Shown: piece by piece, positions 9,787-19,072 of the stretch
Position numbering within the stretch: the first letter of the stretch is position 1
How the letters are laid out: each line of letters starts with the position of its first letter
Assembly (NCBI RefSeq): GCF_000785535.1
Contig: NZ_CP007595.1
Location: 124,001 to 188,000 of the forward strand
DNA length: 64,000 nt
Origin: Arthrobacter sp. PAMC 25486
GTDB taxonomy: Bacteria > Actinomycetota > Actinomycetes > Actinomycetales > Micrococcaceae
Direction: 5' to 3'
Position numbers and translations under genes: made by a program
Notes under the pieces: model-generated
The model's database searches: none
Seen by the model: only the letters and a program-made list of their open reading frames with translations
Told to the model about the DNA's origin: nothing

Positions 9787-9814
9787 TTGTATTCGGCACC
9801 GTAGTCGGTATGGT
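9787..9814 (+). promoter_or_regulatory. Candidate divIVA promoter
   Basis: TTGTAT (9787-9792) and TATGGT (9809-9814) are 16 bp apart, placing a start near 9821 and a leader of about 35 nt before divIVA. It fits the separate high expression expected of this polar scaffold. Confidence 0.5.
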
Positions 9815-9856
9815 TTCGGCCGGTTGCTGACTCACTAAGACCAATGAGGTGACTAG

Positions 9857-10543
9857 ATGGCGCTAACGCCAGAAGACGTTGTCAACAAGCGGTTCCAGCC
9901 GACCAAGTTCCGTGAAGGCTACGACCAGGACGAAGTCGACGACTTTCTTGACGAGATCGTCGTAGAGCTACGCCGCTTGCATCAAGAAAATGATGACCTG
10001 CGCAAGCAACTTGCTCAAGCTGCATCCAACACGGGCACTGTTCCTGCCCAGGCAGCTCCGCTGCTTGCCAAGGAAGCTCCCGTCGAGGAGAAGCCTGCTG
10101 CGCCCGAGCCCGAGGCCCCCAAGCCTGTTGTGGCCGAGGCCAAGCCGGTTGTTGAAAAGGCACCAGTTGTTGTGGCTGCCCCTGCTCCTGCTCCGGCAGC
10201 TGCTGCAAGCACTGCTGAATCAGCCACAGGCGTCATCGCCTTGGCGCAGCGCCTCCATGACGAATACGTCAATGCAGGTGTTGAGCAGCGCGAGAAGATC
10301 ATTGCCGAGGCACAGATCGAAGCCAGCACGCTTGTCAACGACGCCCAGGAGAAGAGCCGTAAGACGCTCGGTGCCCTGGAACAGCAGCGTTCGGTGCTCG
10401 AGCGCAAGGTCGAGCAGCTGCGCGGCTTTGAGCGCGACTACCGCACACGCCTGAAGACCTACATTGAAGGTCAGCTGCGTGACTTGGATGCCCGCGGATC
10501 GGTGGCAGCACCGGATTTCTCCGAGAGCAACTCGGATTCCTAA
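9857..10543 (+). CDS. divIVA: DivIVA/Wag31 polar growth scaffold
   Basis: DivIVA (Wag31) marks curved membrane at cell poles and directs tip growth in actinobacteria. The 228-residue protein begins with the signature MALTPEDVVNKRFQPTKFRE followed by GYDQDEVDDFLDEIV, the membrane-binding N-terminal domain and first coiled coil. A Pro/Ala/Val-rich linker (about residues 60-120) follows, then a long C-terminal coiled coil with AQRLHDEYVNAGVEQREKII. The ATG at 9857 has GAGGTG just upstream. The gene is bracketed by its own promoter and a strong terminator. Confidence 0.96.
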   Translation: MALTPEDVVNKRFQPTKFREGYDQDEVDDFLDEIVVELRRLHQENDDLRKQLAQAASNTGTVPAQAAPLLAKEAPVEEKPAAPEPEAPKPVVAEAKPVVEKAPVVVAAPAPAPAAAASTAESATGVIALAQRLHDEYVNAGVEQREKIIAEAQIEASTLVNDAQEKSRKTLGALEQQRSVLERKVEQLRGFERDYRTRLKTYIEGQLRDLDARGSVAAPDFSESNSDS

Positions 10544-10552
10544 GCATTGAAT

Positions 10553-10600
10553 GAAAGGCCGGTGGAGCAAGGAAACTTGCACCACCGGCCTTTCGTTTAT
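10553..10600 (+). terminator. Strong terminator after divIVA
   Basis: A 13-bp outer stem (10553-10565 with 10582-10594), an inner 5-bp stem (10567-10571 with 10576-10580) capped by a GAAA tetraloop, and a following GTTTAT make a strong intrinsic terminator immediately after the divIVA stop. Confidence 0.93.
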
Positions 10601-10602
10601 TA

Positions 10603-10690
10603 ACGCCGCAGCACCTTCCGGGGTATTTGTCGCGACGCCGCAGCACCTTCCGGCATATTTGTCCCGACGCCGCAGCACCTTCCGGCATGG
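10603..10690. repeat. 32-bp-period tandem repeat (family A, locus 1)
   Basis: Units starting at 10603, 10635 and 10667 (the last partial) each begin ACGCCGCAGCACCTTCCGG and are spaced exactly 32 bp apart. Copy 2 differs from copy 1 at three positions. The array lies between the divIVA terminator and lspA. Units with the same period and core recur at 32763. Confidence 0.9.
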
Positions 10691-10764
10691 AGGCGGTGGC
10701 AGCCGGGTGAAAATAGCCGCCTATGATTGAGAAGAACCTTTTGACGAGACCAACTGAAAGCATC

Positions 10765-11349
10765 ATGAGCGAGAATTCATTGCCCAGCCAGAAGGCCGCA
10801 GCCAAACCCTTCCGATGGTCCTTTTGGCTGCTCTGGCTCGGTGTTGCCGCCTTTGCCTATGCCTGCGACCAAGTGACCAAGTGGTGGGTCAGCTCCACCA
10901 TGGAGATCGGCGAAACCATCCCCGTGATCCCGGGCGTGCTGCAGTGGTATCACATACTCAATTCCGGGGCTGCGTTCTCCATCGGTGAGAACTTCACCTG
11001 GGTATTCAGCATCATCATGGCGCTCGTGGCCGTCGTCATCATTGTCATGTCCCGGCGGATCCGCTCCGTCTGGTGGGCCATCGGCCTGGGCCTCGTCCTG
11101 GGCGGCGCCCTGGGCAACCTGACAGACAGGCTGTTCCGTCCGCCGTCGTTCGGCATGGGACACGTGGTTGACTTCATCTCCTTCCCCAACTTCGCCATCT
11201 TCAACATGGCCGACATGGGCGTGGTGGGCGGCGTCATCGTCATCTGTCTCCTGACCCTGCTGGGCGTTGGATTGGACGGCACCAAGGTGGTTGATGCGCC
11301 CAAAACCAAAGCCGGTGCGCAGGAAGAAAAAGGTGAGAACAATGACTGA
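10765..11349 (+). CDS. lspA: Lipoprotein signal peptidase (signal peptidase II)
   Basis: LspA is the aspartyl protease that cleaves signal peptides of prolipoproteins in the membrane. From ATG 10765 the product is 194 residues with four membrane helices. The conserved blocks are present: ACDQVTKWW near the start, [19 protein letters not shown] and [11 protein letters not shown], with the two catalytic Asp residues in the last two. The more upstream ATG at 10723 would add 14 residues of weak value. The C-terminus has a charged tail ([12 protein letters not shown]). The stop overlaps the next gene by 8 bp. LspA would process the two prophage lipoproteins described below. Confidence 0.95.
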   Translation: MSENSLPSQKAAAKPFRWSFWLLWLGVAAFAYACDQVTKWWVSSTMEIGETIPVIPGVLQWYHILNSGAAFSIGENFTWVFSIIMALVAVVIIVMSRRIRSVWWAIGLGLVLGGALGNLTDRLFRPPSFGMGHVVDFISFPNFAIFNMADMGVVGGVIVICLLTLLGVGLDGTKVVDAPKTKAGAQEEKGENND

Positions 11350-12265
11350 GACTTTCCTGGTTCCGGAGGCGGTTGCAGGGCGGAGGGCCGACGCCGGACT
11401 GGCAGCCTTGCTGGGCATCTCCCGTTCCGCCGCAGCCCTGTTATGTGCGGAAGGCAATGTGCGCCAGGACGGTGCTGTGCTGGGTAAGAGCGAAAAGTTC
11501 CAGTCCGGAGCCAGCATCCAGGTCACCATCCCCGAGCGGCGCGACCCCCTGGAAGTGGTCGTTGAACCCGTTGAAGGCCTGAACATTTTGCTCGACGACG
11601 ACGATTTCGTGGTGGTCGACAAGCCCGTAGGTGTGGCCGCACACCCCTCACCCGGCTGGGTGGGCCCGACAGTGGTGGGCGGGCTGGCCGCGGCCGGCTT
11701 CCGCATCTCCACCTCAGGCGCGCCGGAGCGTGTTGGAATCGTCCACCGCCTGGATGTCGGCACATCGGGAGCCATGGTGGTCGCCAAGACCGAGCACGCC
11801 TACACGCTGCTGAAACAGGCCTTCCGTGAACGAACGGTGGAGAAGATCTACCATGCCGTGGTGCAGGGCCTGCCCGATCCTCTGCAGGGCACCATCGACG
11901 CACCGATCGGCCGCCACCCGGGCCATGACTGGCGTTTTGCTGTCATCGAAGATGGCCGCCCCTCCATCACGCACTATGAGGTGCTTGAAGCATTTGGCAA
12001 GGCCACCCTCGTGGAGGTCCACCTGGAAACGGGGCGCACCCACCAGATCCGTGTCCACTTCTCCGCACTGCGCCACCCCTGCGCGGGCGACCTGACCTAT
12101 GGTGCAGATCCCACGCTCGCCGCCGAACTGGGCCTGACCCGACAATGGCTGCACGCCCACAAGCTTGGATTCACCCACCCGACGTCGGGGGAGTGGGTCA
12201 GCGTCACCAGCCCGTATCCGCAGGACCTGAACTACGCCCTGGACCACCTCCGCGGCGAACACTAG
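11342..12265 (+). CDS. RluA/RluD-family ribosomal large-subunit pseudouridine synthase
   Basis: The 308-residue protein has an N-terminal S4-like RNA-binding domain ([21 protein letters not shown]), then the catalytic core [16 protein letters not shown] and the [15 protein letters not shown] motif with the catalytic Asp. [22 protein letters not shown] follows. It would convert uridines to pseudouridine in 23S rRNA; the exact target cannot be told. ATG 11342 overlaps the lspA stop (ATGACTGA), which marks it as the start over the longer frame from 11267. lspA-rluD pairing is conserved in many bacteria. Confidence 0.93.
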   Translation: MTETFLVPEAVAGRRADAGLAALLGISRSAAALLCAEGNVRQDGAVLGKSEKFQSGASIQVTIPERRDPLEVVVEPVEGLNILLDDDDFVVVDKPVGVAAHPSPGWVGPTVVGGLAAAGFRISTSGAPERVGIVHRLDVGTSGAMVVAKTEHAYTLLKQAFRERTVEKIYHAVVQGLPDPLQGTIDAPIGRHPGHDWRFAVIEDGRPSITHYEVLEAFGKATLVEVHLETGRTHQIRVHFSALRHPCAGDLTYGADPTLAAELGLTRQWLHAHKLGFTHPTSGEWVSVTSPYPQDLNYALDHLRGEH

Positions 12266-12279
12266 CGCCAAACGCTCCT

Positions 12280-12684
12280 TCACTTAACGGGCAGTTTCGA
12301 AGGATCATCGTTCGCTTCGTCAATCAACCTGGCCTTGAAGATGGTGCGCAGTTCGCGGTCGTTGTCGATCTATTCCTTGTAGCGCTCGGCATGGTCTTCG
12401 GTGAGGATCCGGATGGTGGTTTCGCCGTTGACTTTGCTGCTCCTCTGGTAGAGCGGTGCCCGGCTGGTGGTGCCGAGCGTTGGATTCGCGTAGCGGTGCA
12501 CTCAAGTGCCGTGGTGGATGAGCCCGAACCCAAGGATGCGTGCGGCCAAGTCCTGGTATTCATGGACGGCTGCGGCCAGTTCCTCCTTCATCTCGGCGAC
12601 TGTTTTGGGGTGTTTTCTATGGGTGCCCTTTGGTGGTTGCGGATCTGAGGACAACAATAAGTCGCAAGGTCCGGATACCAGCAC
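12280..12684 (-). pseudogene. Decayed small gene with two in-frame stops (possibly DUF6788-like)
   Basis: Read leftward from 12684, one frame of 135 codons keeps protein-like sequence throughout but is broken by TGA at 12502-12504 and TAG at 12370-12372. Segments: KTVAEMKEELAAAVHEYQDL, then ARILGFGLIHHGT-stop-VHRYANPTLG, then YQRSSKVNGETTIRILTEDH, then AERYKE-stop-IDNDRELRTIF. The pattern (coiled N-terminus, G..HGT..RY, Y..S.KVNG.T....L....AERY..WI.N.R.L) resembles small proteins often filed as DUF6788 that accompany transposases; that assignment is from memory. It fills most of the rluD-dnaE gap. The stop between E and I replaces an expected Trp codon, and the first replaces one residue, so both look like point mutations. 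Confidence 0.6.
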
Positions 12685-12825
12685 CTGGAGGGCAGGAAAA
12701 TCAACTGAAGGTTCGTTGGCTACACGACCGTGCTGACAAACGTCCGGTCGGAGGGCGCGATCTCACATCTCGGCGGATGGGGGACGGCGCCCGGCGCGGC
12801 TGGGAGGCGTTCCATTTTCGGCACG

Positions 12826-12831
12826 TAGAAT
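12826..12831 (+). promoter_or_regulatory. -10 box of a leaderless dnaE transcript
   Basis: TAGAAT ends exactly 6 nt before the GTG start at 12838, so transcription would begin at the start codon itself. Confidence 0.6.
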
Positions 12832-12837
12832 GGTGGG

Positions 12838-15800
12838 GTGGCTAGCTCATCGACTGACAGTTTTGTCCATCTCCATAATCACACCGAATACTCAATGCTG
12901 GACGGTGCCGCGCGCCTGACCGAATTGTTTGACGAGGCCAAGCGGCTTGAAATGCCGGCCCTGGCCACCACCGATCATGGTTATCTTTTCGGGGCCTTTG
13001 ATTTCTGGCAAAAAGCAACCAATGCCGGCATCAAGCCCATCATTGGCGTGGAAGCCTATGTCACCCCGGGCACGGCGCGCACCGACAAAACCAGGGTGAA
13101 GTGGCGCACCGATGAGTCCCAGCGCCGGGACGACGTCTCTGGCGGCGGCTCCTACACGCACATGACCCTGCTCAGCTACAACAACCAGGGCATGCGGAAC
13201 CTGTTCAGGGCATCATCCCTGGGCTCCCTTGATTCCCCCATGGGTAAGTATCCCCGCCTTGACCGGGAACTGCTCAACGAATACCACCCGGGGCTGATCG
13301 CCACAACAGGCTGTCCCTCAGGGGAGGTGCAAACACGGCTTCGCCTCGGCCAATACAACGAGGCCAAGGCGGCAGCAGCCGAATTCCAAGACATTTTTGG
13401 CAAGGAAAACTACTTCTGCGAGCTCATGGACCATGGCCTGGACATTGAACGCAGGGTGACCAAGGACTTGTTGCGGCTCGCCAGGGAACTTGAGATTCCG
13501 CTGGTCGCCACCAACGACCTGCACTACACCCACGAGCATGATGCGAAGGCGCATGAGGCGCTGCTTGCCCTGCAATCGGGATCCACCCTGACTGAGCCGA
13601 CCTACGACGAAGGCGGCAAGCGCTTCGCCTTCAGCGGCAGCGGCTACTACCTGAAGTCAGCCGCAGAAATGCGTGCACTGTTCGCCGAACTGCCGCAAGC
13701 CTGCGACAACACCCTGCTGATCGCCGAGCGCTGCGACGTGTCCTTCAACACCGACGCCAACTACATGCCCAGGTTCCCCTGCCCGCCAGGCGAAGACGAA
13801 ACCTCGTGGCTGGTCAAGGAGGTCGAGGCCGGTCTGAAGCACAGGTATCCGGCAGGCATTCCCGACAATGTTCGGGAACGGGCGGACTATGAGCTTGGCG
13901 TCATTATCAAGATGGGTTTTCCCGGCTACTTCCTTGTGGTGGCCGACTTCATCAACTGGTCCAAGGCACATGGCATTCGTGTAGGCCCGGGACGTGGTTC
14001 CGGTGCCGGTTCCATGGTGGCGTACGCCATGCGGATTACCGATCTGGACCCCATTCGGCACGGGCTGATCTTTGAGCGCTTCCTCAACCCGGAACGCGTC
14101 TCCATGCCTGACTTTGACGTGGACTTCGATGATCGGCGCCGCCACGAGGTCATCAAGTATGTGACGGAAAAGTACGGCGACGAGCGTGTCGCCATGATCG
14201 TCACCTACGGCAGCATCAAGACCAAGCAGGCGCTGAAAGATGCCTCGCGCGTCCTGGGCCACCCCTTCAGCATGGGGGAAATGCTGACCAAGGCGCTGCC
14301 GCCTGCCGTCATGGCCAAGGACATTTTGCTCAATGACATTGAAAACCCCGAGGCCAAGCGCTACAGCGAGGCAGCGGATTTCCGCAACCTGATGAACTCC
14401 GACCCGGAGGCGGCCAAGGTCTTTGAGCTGTCCAAGGGGCTGGAGGGTCTCAAACGCCAGTGGGGCGTGCACGCCGCCGGTGTAATCATGAGCTCAGATC
14501 CCATCATCGACGTCATTCCCATCATGCGGCGCATCCAGGACGGGCAGGTCATCACCCAGTTCGACTACCCCACGAGTGAAGGCCTCGGCCTGATCAAGAT
14601 GGACTTCTTGGGGTTGCGCAACCTCACCATCATCACCGACGCCCTGGAGAACATCAAGGCCAACACAGGCCTTGAGCTTGACCTTGAAGGCTTGGAGTAT
14701 GACGACGTAGCGTCCTACGAGCTGATGGCCCGTGGGGACACATTGGGCGTGTTCCAGCTTGACGGAGGTCCGATGCGCGGGCTGCTCAAGCTCATGCGCC
14801 CTGACAACTTTGAAGACATTTCCGCCGTCCTGGCCCTCTACCGGCCGGGTCCCATGGGTGCTGATTCGCATACCAACTACGCTTTGCGCAAGAACGGCCT
14901 GCAGCCGATCACGCCCATCCACCCGGAGCTGGAGGAACCCCTCGAAGAAATCCTGGGCGGCACGTACGGGCTGATCGTGTATCAGGAACAGGTCATGTCC
15001 ATTGCCCAGAAACTGGCCGGATATTCCCTGGGCCGGGCCGACATCCTGCGCCGTGCCATGGGCAAGAAGAAGAAGTCCGAGCTGGACAAGCAGTACGCCG
15101 GCTTCCACCAGGGCATGTTGGACAACGGCTACTCCGACGCGGCAGTCACCACCCTGTGGGCGATCCTGCTGCCCTTCTCCGACTATGCGTTCAACAAGGC
15201 CCACTCGGCCGCCTACGGTGTCATCAGCTACTGGACCGCGTACCTGAAGGCCCACTACCCGGCAGAGTACATGGCGGCGTTGCTGACAAGCGTCGGCGAC
15301 GACAAAGACAAGCTGGCCCTGTACCTGAACGAATCCCGCCGCATGGGCATCACCGTCCTGGCCCCGGACGTCAACGAATCAGCGTTGAACTTCACCCCTG
15401 TGGGCAGCGACATCCGCTTCGGCATGGGTGCCATCCGCAATGTGGGTGCCAACGTTGTCAATGGCCTGGTGGAGTCCCGGAATGAGCGCGGAAATTTTGA
15501 GAACTTTTCCGACTTCCTCATGAAAGTCCCCGTTGTGGTGTGCAACAAGCGCACCATCGAATCGCTGATCAAGGCCGGTGCCTTTGACTCCCTGGGGCAT
15601 CACCGCCGCGCCCTGGCGATGATCCATGAAGAGGCCGTGGATTCGGTCATCACCATCAAACGCAACGAGGCTGTGGGGCAGTTTGACCTGTTCGCCGGTC
15701 TCGGTGGCGATGTCGAGCCGGAATCGGCACTGATCACGGAGATCCCAGACCTGCCCGAGTGGGAGAAGAAGGACAAGCTGGCGTTTGAACGCGACATGCT

Positions 15801-16404
15801 TGGCCTGTACGTTTCCGACCACCCACTGCGGGGCCTGGAAGGTGTCCTGAGCCAAAACGCGGACATGTCCATCACACAGGTGCTGGGCGACGACGGCCCC
15901 CAGGATGGGCACATCATCACGATTTCCGGGATGATCACCAACCTGCAGCGGCGCATCGCCAAGAGCAGCGGGAACCCGTACGCACGCTGCGAGGTCGAGG
16001 ACTTGGGCGGTTCCCTCGAAGTCATGTTCTTTGGTCAGGTCTACGGACCCATCGCCAACGTCTTGGCCGAGGACTTGATTGTGGTCATCAAGGGCAGGCT
16101 GCAAAAGCGCGACGACGGCGCCATCACCCTGAACGCCATGGAATTATCGGTCCCCGACCTCAGCGAAGGCCTGTCGGGACCGCTGGTCATCTCCATGCCG
16201 GAGCACAAAGCCAATGAACAAGTCCTGGAATCTCTGAAATCGGTGCTCAACGACCACCGCGGCAACACTGAGGTCAAAATGCATTTGGCCGGCAGCCGTT
16301 CGGTGAAAATCATGCAGCTGCCGCTGCACCACAGGGTGAACCCCACACCGGCCCTGTTCGGCGATCTGAAAGTGCTGCTCGGACCCACCTGTTTGGAAGG
16401 CTGA
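12838..16404 (+). CDS. dnaE: DNA polymerase III alpha subunit (DnaE1)
   Basis: This is the replicative polymerase catalytic subunit, 1188 residues. The N-terminal PHP domain starts FVHLHNHTEYSMLDG with further metal ligands in TTDHGYLFGA. The polymerase palm shows RGSGAGSMVAYAM and the catalytic aspartates in MPDFDVDFDD. The fingers and beta-binding region are followed by an HhH/OB part (QDGHIITISGMITNLQRRI) at the C-terminus. Start is GTG 12838, supported by a -10 box placed for leaderless transcription and by the conserved PHP start. The length matches DnaE1 rather than the DnaE2 error-prone paralogue. The stop overlaps the next start (TGATG). Confidence 0.96.
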   Translation: MASSSTDSFVHLHNHTEYSMLDGAARLTELFDEAKRLEMPALATTDHGYLFGAFDFWQKATNAGIKPIIGVEAYVTPGTARTDKTRVKWRTDESQRRDDVSGGGSYTHMTLLSYNNQGMRNLFRASSLGSLDSPMGKYPRLDRELLNEYHPGLIATTGCPSGEVQTRLRLGQYNEAKAAAAEFQDIFGKENYFCELMDHGLDIERRVTKDLLRLARELEIPLVATNDLHYTHEHDAKAHEALLALQSGSTLTEPTYDEGGKRFAFSGSGYYLKSAAEMRALFAELPQACDNTLLIAERCDVSFNTDANYMPRFPCPPGEDETSWLVKEVEAGLKHRYPAGIPDNVRERADYELGVIIKMGFPGYFLVVADFINWSKAHGIRVGPGRGSGAGSMVAYAMRITDLDPIRHGLIFERFLNPERVSMPDFDVDFDDRRRHEVIKYVTEKYGDERVAMIVTYGSIKTKQALKDASRVLGHPFSMGEMLTKALPPAVMAKDILLNDIENPEAKRYSEAADFRNLMNSDPEAAKVFELSKGLEGLKRQWGVHAAGVIMSSDPIIDVIPIMRRIQDGQVITQFDYPTSEGLGLIKMDFLGLRNLTIITDALENIKANTGLELDLEGLEYDDVASYELMARGDTLGVFQLDGGPMRGLLKLMRPDNFEDISAVLALYRPGPMGADSHTNYALRKNGLQPITPIHPELEEPLEEILGGTYGLIVYQEQVMSIAQKLAGYSLGRADILRRAMGKKKKSELDKQYAGFHQGMLDNGYSDAAVTTLWAILLPFSDYAFNKAHSAAYGVISYWTAYLKAHYPAEYMAALLTSVGDDKDKLALYLNESRRMGITVLAPDVNESALNFTPVGSDIRFGMGAIRNVGANVVNGLVESRNERGNFENFSDFLMKVPVVVCNKRTIESLIKAGAFDSLGHHRRALAMIHEEAVDSVITIKRNEAVGQFDLFAGLGGDVEPESALITEIPDLPEWEKKDKLAFERDMLGLYVSDHPLRGLEGVLSQNADMSITQVLGDDGPQDGHIITISGMITNLQRRIAKSSGNPYARCEVEDLGGSLEVMFFGQVYGPIANVLAEDLIVVIKGRLQKRDDGAITLNAMELSVPDLSEGLSGPLVISMPEHKANEQVLESLKSVLNDHRGNTEVKMHLAGSRSVKIMQLPLHHRVNPTPALFGDLKVLLGPTCLEG

Positions 16405-16997
16405 TGGCTCATACCGGGCCCGACGCTGCCCTTGAACCGGTCGACGGACTCACACGCCGCCACCGCCGCGCAACGGCGGCCGCCCCGTGGAGCTCCTGGC
16501 CGTTCTTCTTCGCCGTGACGGGCGCCGGCGCAGGCGTCTTGTGGTGGCTGCTGGCACCCGGCGGCGCGTTCTACGGCGACGGTAGCGACTTTAAGGTGTG
16601 GCTGCCCCGCGACGCAACCCTGGCACTGTTGCTGACCCTGGCCGGCGTGCTCAGCGCCGTCCTTGCCCTGCGTGGGTCGCGCGTACCCTGGCGGACGCGG
16701 CGGCCGGGCACGGCCGAGAAGCCATCCCTGCCCCTGTACTTTGGGTTGCTGCTGGGCGGCTTGGCGGCCTCCGTCCTCGCGTGGCGCATCGGCGTGTTTG
16801 CCGGGGATCTCTTCCAAACGCCGCCGGCCAACATGGCCAGTCCCAGCATGCTGTTCTCCCTGCGCAGCCCCACAGTGCTGATGCTGTGGCCCCTCAGCAC
16901 CAGCCTCGTCATTTTCGCGAGCAAACTCTTCGCATATTCGTTCCTGGCCGAACCCAAGGCCGAGCCGCTGCGCAGCCATGACCTCCTACGCGGGTAA
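16404..16997 (+). CDS. Four-helix membrane protein, DUF2567-like
   Basis: This 197-residue protein has a charged N-terminus and about four hydrophobic segments: [59 protein letters not shown] and [20 protein letters not shown]. The layout (short acidic GDGSDF loop after helix 1, then [16 protein letters not shown]) resembles proteins listed as DUF2567 in actinobacteria, an assignment from memory. It is translationally coupled to dnaE and followed 11 bp later by hisD, but neither neighbour suggests a role. Function unknown. Confidence 0.8.
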   Translation: MAHTGPDAALEPVDGLTRRHRRATAAAPWSSWPFFFAVTGAGAGVLWWLLAPGGAFYGDGSDFKVWLPRDATLALLLTLAGVLSAVLALRGSRVPWRTRRPGTAEKPSLPLYFGLLLGGLAASVLAWRIGVFAGDLFQTPPANMASPSMLFSLRSPTVLMLWPLSTSLVIFASKLFAYSFLAEPKAEPLRSHDLLRG

Positions 16998-17008
16998 ACT
17001 TGAGCATT

Positions 17009-18373
17009 GTGAGCAACCTTGAATCCCCAGTGGCACCCCTGACCCTGCAACGCACAGACCTGCGCGGGCTCACCTTGAGCCTTGCCGAGCTGAAAAACGC
17101 GGTTCCCCGCACGGCACAATCGACCGTCACCACGGCACAGGATGCTGTGGCGGCCATCATCGCCGATGTTCGCGGGCGCGGCCATGCCGCCCTCTCAGAC
17201 CTTGCACTGAAGTTCGACGGCGTGAGCCAAGAACATCCCCGGGTCCCTGCCGCGGCACTCACCCAGGCACTTGAAAACCTTGACCCGCAGGTGCGTGCCG
17301 CCCTGGAGGAGTCCATTGCCAGGGCGCAGGCCTTTGCCCACGCGCAGAAGCCGGCCAACGTTGATTACCCGGTGGCCGACGGCGCCGTTGTCTCCTCCCA
17401 CTGGATTCCCGTGCGCCGCGTAGGACTCTACGTCCCGGGCGGCCTCGCCGCCTACCCGTCCTCGGTCATCATGAATGTCGTCCCGGCCCTGGCCGCCGGT
17501 GTGGGCTCGGTGGCCCTTGCCTCCCCGCCGCAGAAGGAATTTGGCGGGCTGCCCGACCTGACGGTGTTGGCAGCGGCTGCGCTGTTGGGCATTGACGAGG
17601 TGTACGCCATGGGCGGCGCCCAGGCCATTGCCGCGTTCGCCTACGGTGTCACCGCCGGCAGCGGGGCCCACGGAGCCGGCGAGAGCATCGAACCGGTGGA
17701 TGTTGTCACCGGTCCCGGGAACATCTTTGTCGCCACGGCCAAGCGCCTCGTCAAGGGCGTTGTCGGCATCGACTCCGAGGCCGGCGCCACCGAGATTGCC
17801 GTCCTGGCCGATGGCAGCGCCAACCCCGTCTTTGTTGCCGCCGACCTGATCAGCCAGGCCGAGCACGATCCCAACGCGGCCTCCGTCCTGGTGACGGACT
17901 CGCCCGAGCTGGCGGACGCCGTCGAACGTGAATTGGGCAGGCAGGTGGCGGCGACGACGCACCGGGAACGGGTGGAAACTGCGCTGTCCGGCCCGCAATC
18001 CGGCATCGTGTTGGTGGACGGCATCGACCAGGGCGTGGCCGTGTGCAACGCCTACGCGGCCGAGCATCTTGAGGTTGTGACGGCGGATGCGGCGGTGGTG
18101 GCTGCCCGAATCACCAGTGCCGGAGCCATCTTTGTGGGGGAGTACAGCCCCGTCAGCCTCGGTGACTACTGCGCGGGCTCCAACCATGTGCTGCCCACAA
18201 GCGGCACTGCGGCGTTCTCTTCCGGCCTGAACGTGACGACGTTCCTGCGCGCCGTCCAACTGATTAACTACTCCAAGGACGCCCTGGCCGAGGTGGCGGG
18301 GCACGTCATCACCTTGTCCAAGGCCGAGGGGCTGCCGGCACACGGCGACGCGGTGGCCGTCCGCTTCCCATAA
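17009..18373 (+). CDS. hisD: Histidinol dehydrogenase HisD
   Basis: HisD catalyses the last two oxidations of histidine synthesis (histidinol to histidine) with NAD and zinc. The 454-residue product shows [63 protein letters not shown] and [15 protein letters not shown], with the conserved C-terminal AEHLEV (catalytic Glu/His) and the zinc-ligand region. The start is uncertain: GTG 17009 (used) or TTG 17000. No other his gene follows; the next gene is nrdR, so the rest of the his operon is elsewhere. Confidence 0.95.
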   Translation: MSNLESPVAPLTLQRTDLRGLTLSLAELKNAVPRTAQSTVTTAQDAVAAIIADVRGRGHAALSDLALKFDGVSQEHPRVPAAALTQALENLDPQVRAALEESIARAQAFAHAQKPANVDYPVADGAVVSSHWIPVRRVGLYVPGGLAAYPSSVIMNVVPALAAGVGSVALASPPQKEFGGLPDLTVLAAAALLGIDEVYAMGGAQAIAAFAYGVTAGSGAHGAGESIEPVDVVTGPGNIFVATAKRLVKGVVGIDSEAGATEIAVLADGSANPVFVAADLISQAEHDPNAASVLVTDSPELADAVERELGRQVAATTHRERVETALSGPQSGIVLVDGIDQGVAVCNAYAAEHLEVVTADAAVVAARITSAGAIFVGEYSPVSLGDYCAGSNHVLPTSGTAAFSSGLNVTTFLRAVQLINYSKDALAEVAGHVITLSKAEGLPAHGDAVAVRFP

Positions 18374-18385
18374 CTTTTTCGTGAA

Positions 18386-18414
18386 ACCCCTTGACCCGGC
18401 GACGGGCAGGGGGT
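18386..18414 (+). terminator. Possible hairpin between hisD and nrdR
   Basis: ACCCC (18386-18390) pairs with GGGGT (18410-18414), and CCCG/CGGG nest inside with a GCGA loop. The hairpin is GC-rich but lacks a T-run, so termination is only suggested. Confidence 0.35.
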
Positions 18415-18483
18415 AGTTACGCGATTGTAATTTGCTCATTTCTAGTCCTAGACTGGGGAGCACCACGACCCGAAGGGAAACGC

Positions 18484-18966
18484 ATGTACTGCCCGTTTTG
18501 CCGTAATCCCGACTCACGGGTGGTTGATTCGCGCCTGTCGGACGACGGCTCATCCATCCGGCGCCGCCGGCAGTGCACCGAATGCGGCCGCCGTTTCAGC
18601 ACCGTTGAAACTGCCAGCCTCTCGGTGAGCAAACGCTCAGGCGTTGCCGAGCCGTTCAGCCGCTCCAAGATCATCAGCGGCGTCCGCAAGGCCTGCCAGG
18701 GACGGCCCGTCACCGATGACGATCTGGCCAAGCTGGCGCAGGAAGTGGAAGAGAGCATCCGGGCCAGCGGTGCGGCCGAGATCGATGCCAACGATGTTGG
18801 CCTGGCAATCCTAGATCCTCTGCGTCGCCTGGACCTGGTCGCCTACCTGCGTTTCGCCAGCGTGTACCAGGCGTTTGAGTCGTTGGAGGACTTTGAGGCG
18901 TCCATTGCGCAACTGCGCAGCGAGGCCCAGGCCGTGGCCGCCTCCGCTGCTGTTGCGGAGATGTAA
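18484..18966 (+). CDS. nrdR: Transcriptional repressor NrdR
   Basis: NrdR represses ribonucleotide reductase genes in response to dATP/ATP. The 160-residue protein begins [17 protein letters not shown] and has the four-Cys zinc ribbon (CPFC...CTECGRRF) plus the RRRRQC element, followed by the ATP-cone domain ([20 protein letters not shown]). GAAGGGA precedes ATG 18484; the frame extends upstream to 18391 but that part lacks family character. In many actinobacteria nrdR is next to lexA or the nrd genes; here it follows hisD. No typical NrdR box is visible upstream. Confidence 0.95.
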   Translation: MYCPFCRNPDSRVVDSRLSDDGSSIRRRRQCTECGRRFSTVETASLSVSKRSGVAEPFSRSKIISGVRKACQGRPVTDDDLAKLAQEVEESIRASGAAEIDANDVGLAILDPLRRLDLVAYLRFASVYQAFESLEDFEASIAQLRSEAQAVAASAAVAEM

Positions 18967-18978
18967 CCCGCTTAACTA

Positions 18979-19058
18979 TCTGTGTCGCAGTTGTTGCATC
19001 AAAAACAGCCCAAAAACGCTCTGAAAGCGCTTGCTGGATGCAACAACTGCGACACAGA
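18979..19058. repeat. 22-bp perfect inverted repeat between convergent genes
   Basis: Positions 18979-19000 and 19037-19058 are exact reverse complements (core TGTGTCGCAGTTGTTGCATC) around a 36-nt loop. It lies between nrdR (rightward) and the SDR gene (leftward) and could end transcription in both directions. Confidence 0.9.
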
Positions 19059-19072
19059 CGTCGTGGGAGGAC

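Noticed and set aside
10603..10690. Short regular repeats taken as a possible CRISPR array
   Set aside because: Period is 32 bp with near-identical full units and no unique spacers; no cas genes nearby.
12145..12648. 167-codon plus-strand frame over the rluD-dnaE gap
   Set aside because: It overlaps rluD in another frame; the minus-strand frame with two stops has clear protein character instead.
17195..18553. 452-codon minus-strand frame across hisD
   Set aside because: Antisense shadow of hisD; Gly/His/Arg-rich and without recognisable motifs.
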